A stretch of 64,000 nucleotides of DNA from Actinomycetota bacterium (GTDB lineage: Bacteria; Actinomycetota; Geothermincolia; Geothermincolales; RBG-13-55-18), in the NCBI GenBank assembly GCA_003598015.1, contig QZKE01000033.1, positions 60,616 through 124,615 of the forward strand. The letters are read 5' to 3'. Every line of letters begins with the position of its first letter. The stretch's first letter is position 1. Shown piece after piece: positions 18,591-27,941 of the stretch. Below the pieces are notes generated by a model that ran no database searches, was not told the origin of the DNA, and saw nothing but the letters and a program-made list of their open reading frames with translations. Made by a program: the position numbers and the translations under genes.

Positions 18591-19313
18591 GTGAGGAACG
18601 AAGAGAAAAAGAAGAAAATGATGCTGATAGAGAAAGAGGGCATTAGGACTGTTTTAAGAGAAGCTATAGGGCGGGCTGCAAGCAAAATGGGTTTGGATAT
18701 CGATGAGGAAAAACTGGAATGTGTGATTGCATACGCTATTGAGCTGCAGAAATGGAACAAAGCGTATAACCTGGTAGGCAGGAAAACGGGAGTCGAGGGA
18801 TTTGTCGATCTGTTTGTTGATGCAGTAACCCCGATGATGTTGCGAAATCTCTTTGATGAAGGAAAGGAGGTGCTGGATGTAGGGAGTGGCGCGGGACTTC
18901 CCGGAATACCATTATATCTTATTGCGGGACCGTTCGCCCTTACGCTGGTGGAATCTCAAAGAAAGAAAATAACGTTCCTAAGACACATATGCCGTACGCT
19001 TGATCTGCATGATGTGCGTGTTTATCCAGGAAGAATAGAAGATATGACTAGAGAAGAAGATCACCTTAACGCATATGAAATAGCTCTGGCACGCGCGGTT
19101 ATGGACCCGCTCCGCTTGTTGAGGGTTGCTAGGCCCCTGCTTTGTGAGGCCGGCCAGATAGTCGCCTTCGTAGGAAAGGGCGATGCGGAAAGGATAAGAA
19201 GGTCTGCCTTGGACCTGGAAGTGGGGGGAGTGAAGCTCGAGGCGGTGCGGTCTACTCAACGCATCGTTGGAAAAGAGAATTACTTGGCGGTTTTTAGAAA
19301 AACAGGCCGCTGA
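18591..19313 (+). CDS. rsmG: 16S rRNA (guanine-527-N7)-methyltransferase RsmG
   Basis: 240 residues from GTG 18591; ATG 18618 is possible. Also called GidB. The SAM-binding loop VLDVGSGAGLPGIPL is at about residue 95, and the family motif AYEIALARAVMDPLRLLR follows. It methylates N7 of G527 in 16S rRNA; loss gives low-level streptomycin resistance in other bacteria. The N-terminus MRNEEKKKKMML is rich in lysine, and codon use is more AT-rich than in parA/parB. Confidence 0.95.
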   Translation: MRNEEKKKKMMLIEKEGIRTVLREAIGRAASKMGLDIDEEKLECVIAYAIELQKWNKAYNLVGRKTGVEGFVDLFVDAVTPMMLRNLFDEGKEVLDVGSGAGLPGIPLYLIAGPFALTLVESQRKKITFLRHICRTLDLHDVRVYPGRIEDMTREEDHLNAYEIALARAVMDPLRLLRVARPLLCEAGQIVAFVGKGDAERIRRSALDLEVGGVKLEAVRSTQRIVGKENYLAVFRKTGR

Positions 19314-19377
19314 CTCTGCGGCAACAACCTGGCGGCTTGTGGGCCGCCAGGAGAGGCCAGTCGCGAGGTGAGGATCA

Positions 19378-20298
19378 ATGGAAGTTGAAGAGATGGGCGC
19401 CGCTGAAGAGAAGCAGGAGAAGAGCGAGGTTGTGGATCTGGGAGAGGCGGGAGTTAGGGGGAAAACCGCGGAGGCAGGGACCAGGATGGAGGGGGAGAGG
19501 GGCGAAGCGAAGGCGGAGGAGGAGAGCGCGACGGATGTGGCGAAAGTGGTAGCCATAGCCAATCAGAAAGGGGGCGTGGGGAAGAGCACCACAGCAATAA
19601 ACCTTGGCGCCTATCTGGCCATGGAGGGCAAGCGCGTACTGGTGGTAGACTTGGACCCGCAAAGCAACGCGACAAGCGGGCTGGGTATAGGCCAGAATAC
19701 AACCGAACAGCAGATATATGATGTTCTCGTCAACGAAGTACCCCTCGAGGAGATAATAGTCCATACCTCAACTGAGGGGTTAGACCTAGCGCCCTCATCG
19801 CTCAGACTGGCGGGCGCAGAGGTCGAATTGGTATCCGTCTACTCCAGGGAGGGCAGGCTGTTGAAGAGTCTTGAGCCGGTTAAGGGCGGGTATGACATCA
19901 TCCTCGTCGATTGCCCCCCCTCGCTCGGCCTCTTGACGGTCAATGCCCTGGCTGCCGCCGATGAGGTGATGATTCCCATTCAATGCGAATACTATGCTCT
20001 GGAGGGATTGGTTCTGCTGCTGCGGACAATAGAAAAGATACGCGTCTACTTGAATCCGGATTTACGGATAGGCGGAATACTATTAACCATGCATGATGTG
20101 CGTACGAATATCTCCAAGCAGGTCATGGAGGAGGTAAGAAAACAGTATCCGAACGAGACGTTTGTGACCGTTATACCGCGGAATGTGCGTTTGAGCGAAG
20201 CCCCCAGCTATGGCCAGCCCATATCTCAATACGATCCGCTCTCGCGGGGGGCGCTGGCATATCAGAGTTTAGCGAAGGAAGTGATATCCCATGGCTAA
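19378..20298 (+). CDS. parA: Chromosome-partitioning ATPase ParA (Soj)
   Basis: 306 residues. After an N-terminal extension of about 55 residues, rich in Glu, Lys and Gly and probably disordered, comes the ParA core: NQKGGVGKSTTAINLG (deviant Walker A), VVDLDPQSNATSGLG, ILVDCPPSLGLLTVNAL, and the C-terminal RNVRLSEAPSYGQPI. ParA dimers bind DNA nonspecifically and are released by ParB. The parB start overlaps its end by 8 bp. parS sites lie 0.9-1 kb upstream. Confidence 0.95.
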   Translation: MEVEEMGAAEEKQEKSEVVDLGEAGVRGKTAEAGTRMEGERGEAKAEEESATDVAKVVAIANQKGGVGKSTTAINLGAYLAMEGKRVLVVDLDPQSNATSGLGIGQNTTEQQIYDVLVNEVPLEEIIVHTSTEGLDLAPSSLRLAGAEVELVSVYSREGRLLKSLEPVKGGYDIILVDCPPSLGLLTVNALAAADEVMIPIQCEYYALEGLVLLLRTIEKIRVYLNPDLRIGGILLTMHDVRTNISKQVMEEVRKQYPNETFVTVIPRNVRLSEAPSYGQPISQYDPLSRGALAYQSLAKEVISHG

Positions 20299-21145
20299 AA
20301 AGGGTTTGGGAAAAGGGCTTGGCGCCCTGATAACCTCCAGCACCGCCGCCGAACAGCCCAGGCATGAGATGATCCCGGTAGACAGCATCTCTCCTAATCC
20401 CATGCAGCCAAGGAGAAGGTTCAACGAGGAGAGCCTGGAGGAGCTGGCTGAATCTTTGAAAGAACACGGTCTCGTACAGCCGATTATCGTGCGGCCTTCG
20501 GGAACCGGCTACGAGATTCTCGTAGGGGAGCGCAGGTGGCGGGCGGCGCAAATTGCGGGTGCCACGTCTATTCCGGCGGTGATCAGGGAGGCCGAGGCCT
20601 CCGAATGCCTCCAGATCGCACTGGTGGAGAACCTCCATCGCGACGACCTCAATGGTATTGAAGAGGCTACCGCTTTTCGCCAGCTCGTGGAGGACTTCGG
20701 CCTGTCCCAGGATGACATATCCCAGAAGGTAGGTAAGAGCCGGTCGGCGGTAGCCAATGCCCTGCGCTTACTTCAACTTCCAGTTGAGGTTCAGGCTGCT
20801 ATCGTTGCGGAGGAGATAACCCCCGGCCATGCCCGCGCTCTGCTTGCCCTGCAGGGCGACCCTTATCAGGCGCTGCTGCTGCAGCGGATTATCGAGGAGG
20901 ATCTCTCGGTACGTCAGACCGAGGAGGTAGCCAGGAGGCGATTGGGTGGTGGCGAAGAGCCGGCACCGAGAGAGAAACCCCAATTCCTGGGAGAATACGC
21001 CGATCTGATCTCGGCTGGACTTCAGGTGAAAGTCCGTGTTATCCAGGGGAAACGCAAAGGGAAGATAATTATCGAGTTCAAAGGAGAGAAGGAGCTGCAG
21101 CGGCTGATGTCCGAAATGGGTATAGCCGCCACGGATGCGGGCTGA
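20291..21145 (+). CDS. parB: Chromosome-partitioning protein ParB (Spo0J)
   Basis: 284 residues. The N-terminus KKGLGKGLGALI is the ParA-stimulating peptide. The CTPase and parS-loading region contains NPMQPRRRF and LVGERRWRAAQ (the GERRxRA motif); the helix-turn-helix for parS follows (DISQKVGKSRSAVANALRLL); the C-terminal dimer domain ends the protein. Clear parS sites in the window support full function. Confidence 0.96.
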   Translation: MAKKGLGKGLGALITSSTAAEQPRHEMIPVDSISPNPMQPRRRFNEESLEELAESLKEHGLVQPIIVRPSGTGYEILVGERRWRAAQIAGATSIPAVIREAEASECLQIALVENLHRDDLNGIEEATAFRQLVEDFGLSQDDISQKVGKSRSAVANALRLLQLPVEVQAAIVAEEITPGHARALLALQGDPYQALLLQRIIEEDLSVRQTEEVARRRLGGGEEPAPREKPQFLGEYADLISAGLQVKVRVIQGKRKGKIIIEFKGEKELQRLMSEMGIAATDAG

Positions 21146-21358
21146 CAGGTATATTTTACCATGTGCTTGTGCGGCATCGTCATATCATTCCCGCATCCGA
21201 GAGTATGCCCGTGCCTCACAAGGGGTGGAATCGAGCCCCTGCCGCGAACCGGGACATGATTCTCCCACACCCCCCTCCGGCTTCGCGAAGGATTCCGACA
21301 TGTTCCCGGCAGGGGAACGAGCTCGCCAGGGAGTCGGGTTCAGTGGTGTCTTTAACCT

Positions 21359-22297
21359 TCAGGAATATTTTTCCATAGCAAGACCGACAAGTCGTTTTAC
21401 GAGATCGTTGAAGTCCAGGCCCGCGGTTTCGGCCGCCATGGGAAGGAGGCTCGTCTCCGTCATTCCCGGACTGATGTTCAGCTCCAGGACCTGCGGAACT
21501 CCCGTCTCGTCAACTATGATATCCACGCGCGAGACATTCAGGCACCCCAGGGCGCGGTGGGTATGCAGGGCGGCCTCGACGGACCGCTGCGATGCATCGT
21601 CGTCCAGCCTGGCGGGGCAATAGTACTCGGTCAGGCCCGGAGTATAGCGGGAGTCGAAGTCGAAGAAGCCACTACGAGGAACGGTCTCCACCAGGGGCAG
21701 CGCTTCGAGATATTCGTTTCCGAGAATACTGGCGGCGACCTCGGTTCCTTTTACATATTTTTCCAGAAGTACCCTGTCGTCATAATGCAGCGCCGAACGT
21801 ACCGCTTCCGGGAGCTCGTCCCGTGTCGCAGCCACTTTGACTCCCAGGGCGGACCCCTGGGCCACCGGCTTGACCACCAGCGGGAACCCGAGCTTATCAC
21901 CGACTGCGCCAAGCGAATACAGGGCTCCCATTTCCTGGAAGGTGGCTTCGCTCAAGACGAAGAAAGGGGGCGTGGGGATGCCTTCGCGCTGAAATATTTC
22001 CTTAGAAAGAGCCTTGTTGAACCCGATCGCGCTGGAGAAGACACCGGGGCCAGTATATGGCACATCGAGGATCTCGAACAGTTCCTGTACCGTGCCATCT
22101 TCACCGAACTTGCCGTGCAGGGCGATATAAACCAGGTCCAGCCTCTCCTCCTTGAGGGTGGGGACGAGGCGTTCGTCAACGTCCAGGTCCAACACATCGT
22201 GGCCGAGCTCCGTGAGGGCACGGGAAACCCTGCGGCCTGAGCGCAGGGAGACATCGCGCTCCAGCGACCTGCCGCCCATCAAAACGCCAATGCGCAT
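21359..22297 (-). CDS. ddl: D-alanine--D-alanine ligase
   Basis: 312 residues from ATG 22297 (MRIGVLMGGRSLERDVSL). ATP-grasp enzyme that makes D-Ala-D-Ala for peptidoglycan. It has the N-terminal GGRSLERDVSLRSG, the ALHGKFGEDGTVQ segment, YTGPGVFSSAIGFNK, and the C-terminal LELNISPGMTETSL that binds Mg and the second D-Ala. The residue in SRYTPG that separates D-Ala-D-Ala from D-Ala-D-Lac ligases is tyrosine, so vancomycin-type depsipeptide synthesis is not expected. It begins 13 bp after the aminotransferase and converges with parB. Confidence 0.93.
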   Translation of the reverse strand: MRIGVLMGGRSLERDVSLRSGRRVSRALTELGHDVLDLDVDERLVPTLKEERLDLVYIALHGKFGEDGTVQELFEILDVPYTGPGVFSSAIGFNKALSKEIFQREGIPTPPFFVLSEATFQEMGALYSLGAVGDKLGFPLVVKPVAQGSALGVKVAATRDELPEAVRSALHYDDRVLLEKYVKGTEVAASILGNEYLEALPLVETVPRSGFFDFDSRYTPGLTEYYCPARLDDDASQRSVEAALHTHRALGCLNVSRVDIIVDETGVPQVLELNISPGMTETSLLPMAAETAGLDFNDLVKRLVGLAMEKYS

Positions 22298-22310
22298 ACC
22301 GTTCAACCCC

Positions 22311-23594
22311 CTATTGCTTGTCCTGAGATGGTCCGACGTCTGGACGGGATACCTTGAAGCCAAGGGCATGGGCGAGGGATATCTCGCGCTTGATCACCTT
22401 GGCCAGCCGCTTGATGCCCTCGTGAACCGTCTCCACGTCCGAATAACTGAAATTGAGTCGCATGCAACACTCCCCACCCTCGTAGGGAAAGAAGCCGCTC
22501 CCCGGAACATAAGCGACCTTGGCGTCGACGGCGGCCGCCAGCATCTCCGAGGTCTTGATGAACTCGGGGAGGGTCGCCCAGACGAAGAGGCCGCCCTGAG
22601 GATGCGTCCACTCTGCGATGCCCGACAGGTATTCCTCCAGGGCTCCCAGCATGGCGTCGCGTCTGCCGCGATAGTATTCCAAGAGTTGCTGCACCTGGCC
22701 CTTCCAGTCCTCCGCGGTGAAATAGCTGTGTGCGACCATCTGCGTGAAGGTCGAGGTGCAGAGGTCCGCGGACTGCTTGGCCAGCAGCAGCTTGTCCAGG
22801 ATGGGATGGGGCGCCGCTACCCACCCGATACGCATGCCCGCGGAAAAGATCTTCGACAGGGTTCCCAGGTAGATGACCCGGCTTTCATCCAGGCTGCGCA
22901 GGGTAGGACAAGGCGCTCCCTCGAAACGGAGCAAGCCGTAGGGATTGTCCTCCACCACCAGGCAGTCGTAATCGTGCGCGAGCTCCAGGAGGCCGAAGCG
23001 CCGTTCGGCAAGCAGGGTGATTCCAGCCGGATTCTGGAAATTAGGAACAGTGTAGATGAACTTCACGCGTTCCCCCCGGGCCGACAGCCCCTTCAGGACT
23101 TCGGCAAGGCGTTCCAGGATCATGCCCCCCGCATCCATGGGTATGGTGTGGATATTAGGCTGATAGCTCAGAAAGCTGTTCAGGGCACCAACGTAAGAGG
23201 GTGCCTCGGTAATGATATGGTCGCCGGGGTTTATGAAAATCTTGGCGATTATCTCGAGGCCTTGCTGGGCTCCGTGGGTGATGATGATGTCCTCCGGGAA
23301 GCAGGGCGTTCCCTCCTCCCGCATCACCTCGACGAGGCTGTGCTTCAATGGTGCATAGCCATCCGTCGGACCGTACTGCAACGCGGCCGCATGATCCTCC
23401 GCAAGCACCCTGCGCACCGTGCGCATGACGATCTCGGGGTCGAACGCCTGGGTGTAAGGCAGCCCGCCCGCCAGAGATATGATATCCGGCCTGGCGGTGA
23501 TCGCAAGCAGGTCCCGGATCTCCGAGGAGAGCATGCTCGAAGTCCGGTGCGCGTATTGATCGCTGAAGGGATCAAGGGTAAACCTCGGGGACAT
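22311..23594 (-). CDS. PLP-dependent class I aminotransferase (LysN/AadAT-like)
   Basis: 427 residues from ATG 23594, preceded by AGAGGTG; the ATG at 23636 lacks a ribosome site. Fold-type I aminotransferase of the LysN / 2-aminoadipate / MocR-core group: ISLAGGLPYTQAF near the N-terminus, YGPTDGYAPLKHSL, PNFQNPAG, VVEDNPYGLLRF, and the Schiff-base lysine in YLGTLSKIFSAGMRIGW. Substrate cannot be read from the sequence; aromatic, branched-chain or aminoadipate substrates are all found in this group. The gene directly precedes ddl, so amino donor supply for wall synthesis is conceivable but unproven. Confidence 0.85.
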   Translation of the reverse strand: MSPRFTLDPFSDQYAHRTSSMLSSEIRDLLAITARPDIISLAGGLPYTQAFDPEIVMRTVRRVLAEDHAAALQYGPTDGYAPLKHSLVEVMREEGTPCFPEDIIITHGAQQGLEIIAKIFINPGDHIITEAPSYVGALNSFLSYQPNIHTIPMDAGGMILERLAEVLKGLSARGERVKFIYTVPNFQNPAGITLLAERRFGLLELAHDYDCLVVEDNPYGLLRFEGAPCPTLRSLDESRVIYLGTLSKIFSAGMRIGWVAAPHPILDKLLLAKQSADLCTSTFTQMVAHSYFTAEDWKGQVQQLLEYYRGRRDAMLGALEEYLSGIAEWTHPQGGLFVWATLPEFIKTSEMLAAAVDAKVAYVPGSGFFPYEGGECCMRLNFSYSDVETVHEGIKRLAKVIKREISLAHALGFKVSRPDVGPSQDKQ

Positions 23595-23636
23595 GCCGCA
23601 ACACCTCTTCGCTACAGAACCCCCTGTTTTCTCCAT

Positions 23637-23967
23637 TTTATATATGAGAAGTAGTATAAAGCATTGTATGGAGGGGGCATAGCTGGTGCAAAACGTAGAA
23701 CGAGGTAGCGGGTTAAGAAACGCCCTGGCAGCGTCGATAATTGCAGTGCAGGAAGCGGGTTAACCTTGCATCGAGGCAAGAGCGTACCGGTAAGGTAACG
23801 ACATTGGCAGCGACAGCGCAGCAAGCCGCGGCGGCCAGGAGGCGATCCGCGGGTTTCTTTTATTAAGGGAATCTCCGGAAGTGCGGGTGAATAGGTGATG
23901 GGAAGCGCAGAATCAGGCCCGGGCCTGACCCCCGGGCCTGATTTCCGAGAGAAAATCTGGTGAAGCG
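23637..23967. other. Divergent intergenic region with a stem-loop
   Basis: 331 bp between the minus-strand aminotransferase and plus-strand cheR. A 13-bp perfect inverted repeat (23911-23923 and 23931-23943, 7-base loop) lies 24 bp before cheR without a real T-run. Several TATA-like words (TATATATGAG, TAGTATAAAG at 23638-23662) could be the aminotransferase promoter. No gene seen. Confidence 0.55.
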
Positions 23968-24864
23968 ATGAACGGACATGGCCCGGATGATGCGCGGAGG
24001 AACACGGGGTATGACGAGGCAGGCCTGGACCTGCTGCTTCGCCTGCTGCATGAAGAGATCGGTCTGAACCTCAGGCAATACAAACCGAACTATCTGAAAA
24101 GACGCATCGGGGTGCGCATGAGGGCCACCGGCTGCAGCGACTACCTGCAGTATCGCAGCTATATCAAACAGGATCCGCAGGAAGGCGGACGCCTGATTAA
24201 CGACCTGACCATAAACGTAACCGAGTTCTTCCGCGACCAGGACGTTTACGAAGCGATACGCAAGCAGGTCATCCCGCAGCTGGTGCAATATAAGAGAGAG
24301 GGACGCATGCACAGCCTGCGGGCATGGAGCGCGGGGTGCGCAACCGGAGAGGAGCCCTATTCGCTGGCCATCCTGTTCCTCGGTGCCTTGAACGCGGAGA
24401 AGGACCCGCGGTCATGGTCGCTCCGCATCACCGCCACCGACCTCGATGACAAGGCCCTCGAAAAGGCCAAGGCCGGCAGGTACGAAACGGTGAAGACTCT
24501 GCCTCGCATTGTACTCGAGGATTACTTTGCCAGGGAGGGAGACGCCTACGTGGTGAAGGACGAGGTCAAGAGACCGGTGAGGTTCATGCTCATGGATATC
24601 GTGAAAAATCCGCCCTTGCGCCACCTCGATCTCATCCTCTGCCGTAACGTGCTCATCTATTTCGAGAGAGAAAAGCAGCACAGCATACTGGAGATATTTC
24701 AGCGCTGCCTGCGGCCGGGAGGGTTCCTTGTCCTGGGCAAGAGCGAGGCCATCATTGGTACGGGAGAAAGCGGCCTCGCCCCATATTGCAGAAGGGAGAG
24801 GATATATCGCAAGGAGGGGGTGCCGTTCAGGGGGATGAGCCGGGGAGGCGCGGAGAAGCAGTAG
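23968..24864 (+). CDS. cheR: Chemotaxis protein methyltransferase CheR
   Basis: 298 residues. SAM-dependent glutamate methyltransferase acting on chemoreceptors. N-terminal helical CheR_N (LLRLLHEEIGLNLRQYKPNYLKRRIGVRM), then the Rossmann domain with the key segments VTEFFRD, RAWSAGCATGEEPYSLAI (SAM loop), ITATDLDDKALEKAKAG and LILCRNVLIYFE. It opens the chemotaxis operon, about 300 bp before the first receptor gene. Confidence 0.96.
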   Translation: MNGHGPDDARRNTGYDEAGLDLLLRLLHEEIGLNLRQYKPNYLKRRIGVRMRATGCSDYLQYRSYIKQDPQEGGRLINDLTINVTEFFRDQDVYEAIRKQVIPQLVQYKREGRMHSLRAWSAGCATGEEPYSLAILFLGALNAEKDPRSWSLRITATDLDDKALEKAKAGRYETVKTLPRIVLEDYFAREGDAYVVKDEVKRPVRFMLMDIVKNPPLRHLDLILCRNVLIYFEREKQHSILEIFQRCLRPGGFLVLGKSEAIIGTGESGLAPYCRRERIYRKEGVPFRGMSRGGAEKQ

Positions 24865-25166
24865 GGCCGCGCCCCCTTCGCGGGTACCCTGAACGCGGGC
24901 CACGGAGGCGGTGTGGCGGCAAGACCATTCAGCGGATGACCGGGAACGTCGAAACAATAATGAGAGCGCGGCCGGCAATACGGGACCGCGTTCCTGCGGA
25001 CCCGACAGGGCGGCGCGGAAAACCCGGGGGAAGGGAGAACGGCCTGCTGGGGATAAAACTAATATGTAGTATTGCCGAAAAACCTGATGGAGGTGTTTCA
25101 CCGCCCCGGCAACGAAGGGACGGCCGCCGCGCGGGCGGCGGTTTGGAAAGGGTGGAGGGATAGTCT
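24865..25166 (+). other. Leader region of mcp with possible structured RNA
   Basis: 302 bp between cheR and the first receptor gene. From 25072 the sequence can fold: TTGCCG (25072-25077) pairs with CGGCAA (25107-25112), enclosing small hairpins, followed by a strong GC stem (25124-25130 with 25135-25141) ending in TTT. A ribosome site GGTGGAGGG precedes the start codon. It does not match the c-di-GMP-I, SAM, cobalamin or lysine riboswitch cores that I know. Confidence 0.4.
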
Positions 25167-26549
25167 ATGAAGAAAAACGCTGACGCGGGCGAACAGGATC
25201 CGGGAAACAGGCTCAACGCGCGCACCTTGGCCTATATGGCGGCCGCCGTCTTCATGGCCCTCGTTCTGGCTTTCGGCATCATCAGCGTAGCCTTTCTAGC
25301 TGTTGGAGCCTCCAGGGCAGGGGATGCCGCTACAACGACGGATGTCCAGAAGCAGAAGGAGCTCGTAGACTCCGCCGATGGCCTCCTGAGCGGTGCCCTG
25401 GTCGCTGCAATCATCATGCTTATCCTGGAGATAGTGCTGGCGGCAGCGGCAATAGCGCTCTTCTTCCGCTGGCTTTCCGGGACCATGAAGGAGATGACCT
25501 GGCAGGTGCAGCAGGTCGCTGCGGGGGACGGCGATCTGACCCGCCAGATCGTAGTCAGTGACAGGCATACCTTCGGGGGATTGGCTGATTCCATCAACGT
25601 GATGATCAGCGCCCTGCGGGGCTCGGTGGCGGAGATAGGCAAGATCGCCGGCGAATTGAACAATAGCGCGGAGCAGATGTCGGCGGTCATCCAACAGATG
25701 AACGCTTCGAGCCAGGATATATCGAGCACCATCTCCCATATCGCGAAGGGCGGCGAAGAGCAGGCGCGCCGCGTACTGGATACGTCCCACACCATGGAGA
25801 TGATGAGTTCTTCCATGCAGTCGATGGCGGACAAAGCGGACCTCTCCAACCAGGCCGCGGTGGAAGCCATCGAGACAGCCCAGAGGGGCGCCGAAGCGGC
25901 GGTGGACACGGCGAGCGCCATGGACGTGATACGCAGCGCGGCCGAGGCGGTGGTGGATGCGAGCACGGGACTGGAAGAACGCTTTATGCAGATCGGGATC
26001 ATCGTAGATGTTATCACCAGCGTGGCCGACCAGACCAACCTGCTCGCCCTCAACGCGGCCATCGAGGCAGCCCGCGCAGGGGAGCAGGGGCGTGGTTTCG
26101 CGGTAGTGGCGGAGGAGGTCAGAAGCCTGGCGGAGAACTCGCGTAAATCGGCGGAACAGATATCCAACCTCATCCGCGAGATCCAGGCCGGGGTCAACAA
26201 GATGAGGGGCAGTATCGATTCGGCAATCGACCAGGTAAAAGGCGGCACCGAAGTAGTGGAGAAAGCCGGAAGAGCCCTGCAGGAGATCTCGATATCCATC
26301 CAGAGCACGTCTCGTTATGCGAGCGAGATAGCCGAAACCACCCGGGAACAGGTTATGGGTAACGAAGAAGCCTTGAAAGCCATCACCGAGATCGCCAGCA
26401 TCGCGGATGAAACCGCGGCCTCCTCGGAAGAAGCCTCGGCCACCGTAGAGGAGCAGACGGCCTCGATGCAGGAGATGGCGGCGGCGGCGGCGGAATTGGC
26501 GGCAATGGCGGAAAAGCTTAACCAGTTGGTGGGGGGCTTCCGCGTTTAG
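25167..26549 (+). CDS. Methyl-accepting chemotaxis protein (no large sensor domain)
   Basis: 460 residues. Two transmembrane helices (about 20-47 and 72-97) are separated by only about 25-30 residues, so there is no extracytoplasmic ligand domain. HAMP follows, then the long signalling coiled coil with the invariant hairpin tip [20 protein letters not shown] and [18 protein letters not shown]. The C-terminus EEQTASMQEMA has Glu/Gln methylation-type sites but no CheR-tethering pentapeptide. Signals may come through the membrane, HAMP or a partner. Adjacent to a second, similar receptor. Confidence 0.93.
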   Translation: MKKNADAGEQDPGNRLNARTLAYMAAAVFMALVLAFGIISVAFLAVGASRAGDAATTTDVQKQKELVDSADGLLSGALVAAIIMLILEIVLAAAAIALFFRWLSGTMKEMTWQVQQVAAGDGDLTRQIVVSDRHTFGGLADSINVMISALRGSVAEIGKIAGELNNSAEQMSAVIQQMNASSQDISSTISHIAKGGEEQARRVLDTSHTMEMMSSSMQSMADKADLSNQAAVEAIETAQRGAEAAVDTASAMDVIRSAAEAVVDASTGLEERFMQIGIIVDVITSVADQTNLLALNAAIEAARAGEQGRGFAVVAEEVRSLAENSRKSAEQISNLIREIQAGVNKMRGSIDSAIDQVKGGTEVVEKAGRALQEISISIQSTSRYASEIAETTREQVMGNEEALKAITEIASIADETAASSEEASATVEEQTASMQEMAAAAAELAAMAEKLNQLVGGFRV

Positions 26550-26561
26550 GTGGGGAAAAAC

Positions 26562-27848
26562 ATGGACAACGAGGAATCCCAGGTCCGCAAGGAGACGCTC
26601 AAGATACTCGCGATAGCCGCGGCCATTGCTTTCCCCTTGGGCGTAGGCGGGTGCATTGGACTGGCTTACGCGGCGGCCAACCTGTCCTGGAGCCCGGCCT
26701 TGTCGGGACTGCTCTTCGGTTTCTGCCTGGTCGTGTTGATCGTCTCCCTGGCAGTGTTTTACCTGGCACGCGTGTATCTCTTGCCCATCCGGAACGTGGA
26801 GCGCACCATCAAGAAGATGAACGAGAAGGACTTTACCGTCAGGGTCGATTCGCCGTTCAAGGAGGGGATGTTCAAAGACCTGCTGGACGGCCTGAACGAA
26901 TTATCCGAGTCCATGAGCGGGATGATCAGGGAACAGGCCGATACGGCCGACCAGCTCACTTCCGCCAGCGATATGATGTCCAGCGTGTCTCGCGAGACCA
27001 CCGAGACGGCGCAGGATACCGCCAACACCGTTTCACAGCTGGCCCGCGGCTCCGAGGAACAGGTTCATGCGATACTGCAGGCGCAGGGAACGGTGAACGA
27101 GATAGTCGATGAGATCAATATGGCAGCGGAGAGGAGCCAGGAAGCCAAGCTGTTCAGCGCCCAGGCCCAGGAGACGGTGGAGAAAGGGGTGATCGCCGTA
27201 CAAAGGGCTACGCAGAAGATGCAGCAGATAAAGAGCACGGTGGATGCGTCCGCGAATGCAGTCAGGGAGCTGGGAGAGCACTCCACACAGATAGGTCTTA
27301 TCGTAGACGTCATCACGTCCATAGCAGATCAGACCAACCTCCTTGCCCTCAATGCGGCCATCGAGGCAGCACGCGCGGGGGAACAGGGTCGTGGTTTTGC
27401 GGTGGTCGCCGGCGAGGTGCGAACCCTGGCGGAGGGATCGGCGAAGGCGGCATCGCAGATAGCCAACCTGGTGCGAGAGATCCAGCGCGGCATCGAGCAT
27501 ACCATCGGCGGAATGGAGGGCGGGACCCAGGAGGCGGAAGAGGGGAACCTGGTTGTGGCGGAAGCCCAGTTCATGTTGCGGGAAATCGACGAGGCATCCC
27601 ACAGTATAGCCGACAGGGTGAACTCCATATACGAGGCAACCCAGCAGGTCTCGGCGAAAAGCGGCAAGGTAGTGGAGGTTATGCATTCCATTGCCGGCAT
27701 ATCACAAGAGTCCGCGGCGTCGACGCAGGAAGTCTCCGCCTCCATCGAGGAGCAGACCGCGGCCATGCAGGAAGTCACCGCCGCCGCACAGGAATTGGAT
27801 GATATTGCTAATCGTTTACGCGAGATACAACGGGAATTCAACATATGA
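26562..27848 (+). CDS. Methyl-accepting chemotaxis protein 2 (no large sensor domain)
   Basis: 428 residues from ATG 26562, which has GGTGGGG six bases upstream; a GTG at 26550 directly after the previous stop is less likely. Two transmembrane helices (about 14-38 and 46-70) with a loop of under 10 residues, a HAMP domain ([19 protein letters not shown]), and a signalling tip [20 protein letters not shown] identical to its neighbour. Like its neighbour it cannot bind an external ligand in a classical domain. The two appear to be diverged duplicates. Confidence 0.93.
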   Translation: MDNEESQVRKETLKILAIAAAIAFPLGVGGCIGLAYAAANLSWSPALSGLLFGFCLVVLIVSLAVFYLARVYLLPIRNVERTIKKMNEKDFTVRVDSPFKEGMFKDLLDGLNELSESMSGMIREQADTADQLTSASDMMSSVSRETTETAQDTANTVSQLARGSEEQVHAILQAQGTVNEIVDEINMAAERSQEAKLFSAQAQETVEKGVIAVQRATQKMQQIKSTVDASANAVRELGEHSTQIGLIVDVITSIADQTNLLALNAAIEAARAGEQGRGFAVVAGEVRTLAEGSAKAASQIANLVREIQRGIEHTIGGMEGGTQEAEEGNLVVAEAQFMLREIDEASHSIADRVNSIYEATQQVSAKSGKVVEVMHSIAGISQESAASTQEVSASIEEQTAAMQEVTAAAQELDDIANRLREIQREFNI

Positions 27849-27941
27849 TCCTGGCGTGCCCGTTTCGTTGTGAGCGGCAAAGAGTTGGGATATATTGAGT
27901 TTATGGCGATCGAGTGAGCACAGGCTCGGGAGGAAAACACT

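Noticed and set aside
21146-21358. tRNA-like words (ggaatcgagccc) between parB and ddl
   Set aside because: No acceptor stem, D arm or anticodon stem can be built around them.
25072-25141. c-di-GMP-I (GEMM) riboswitch before the first mcp
   Set aside because: Such riboswitches often precede mcp genes, but the conserved GGGCAAAcc and GGGACGCAAAGCCUC-type core is not present; kept only as an unclassified structure.
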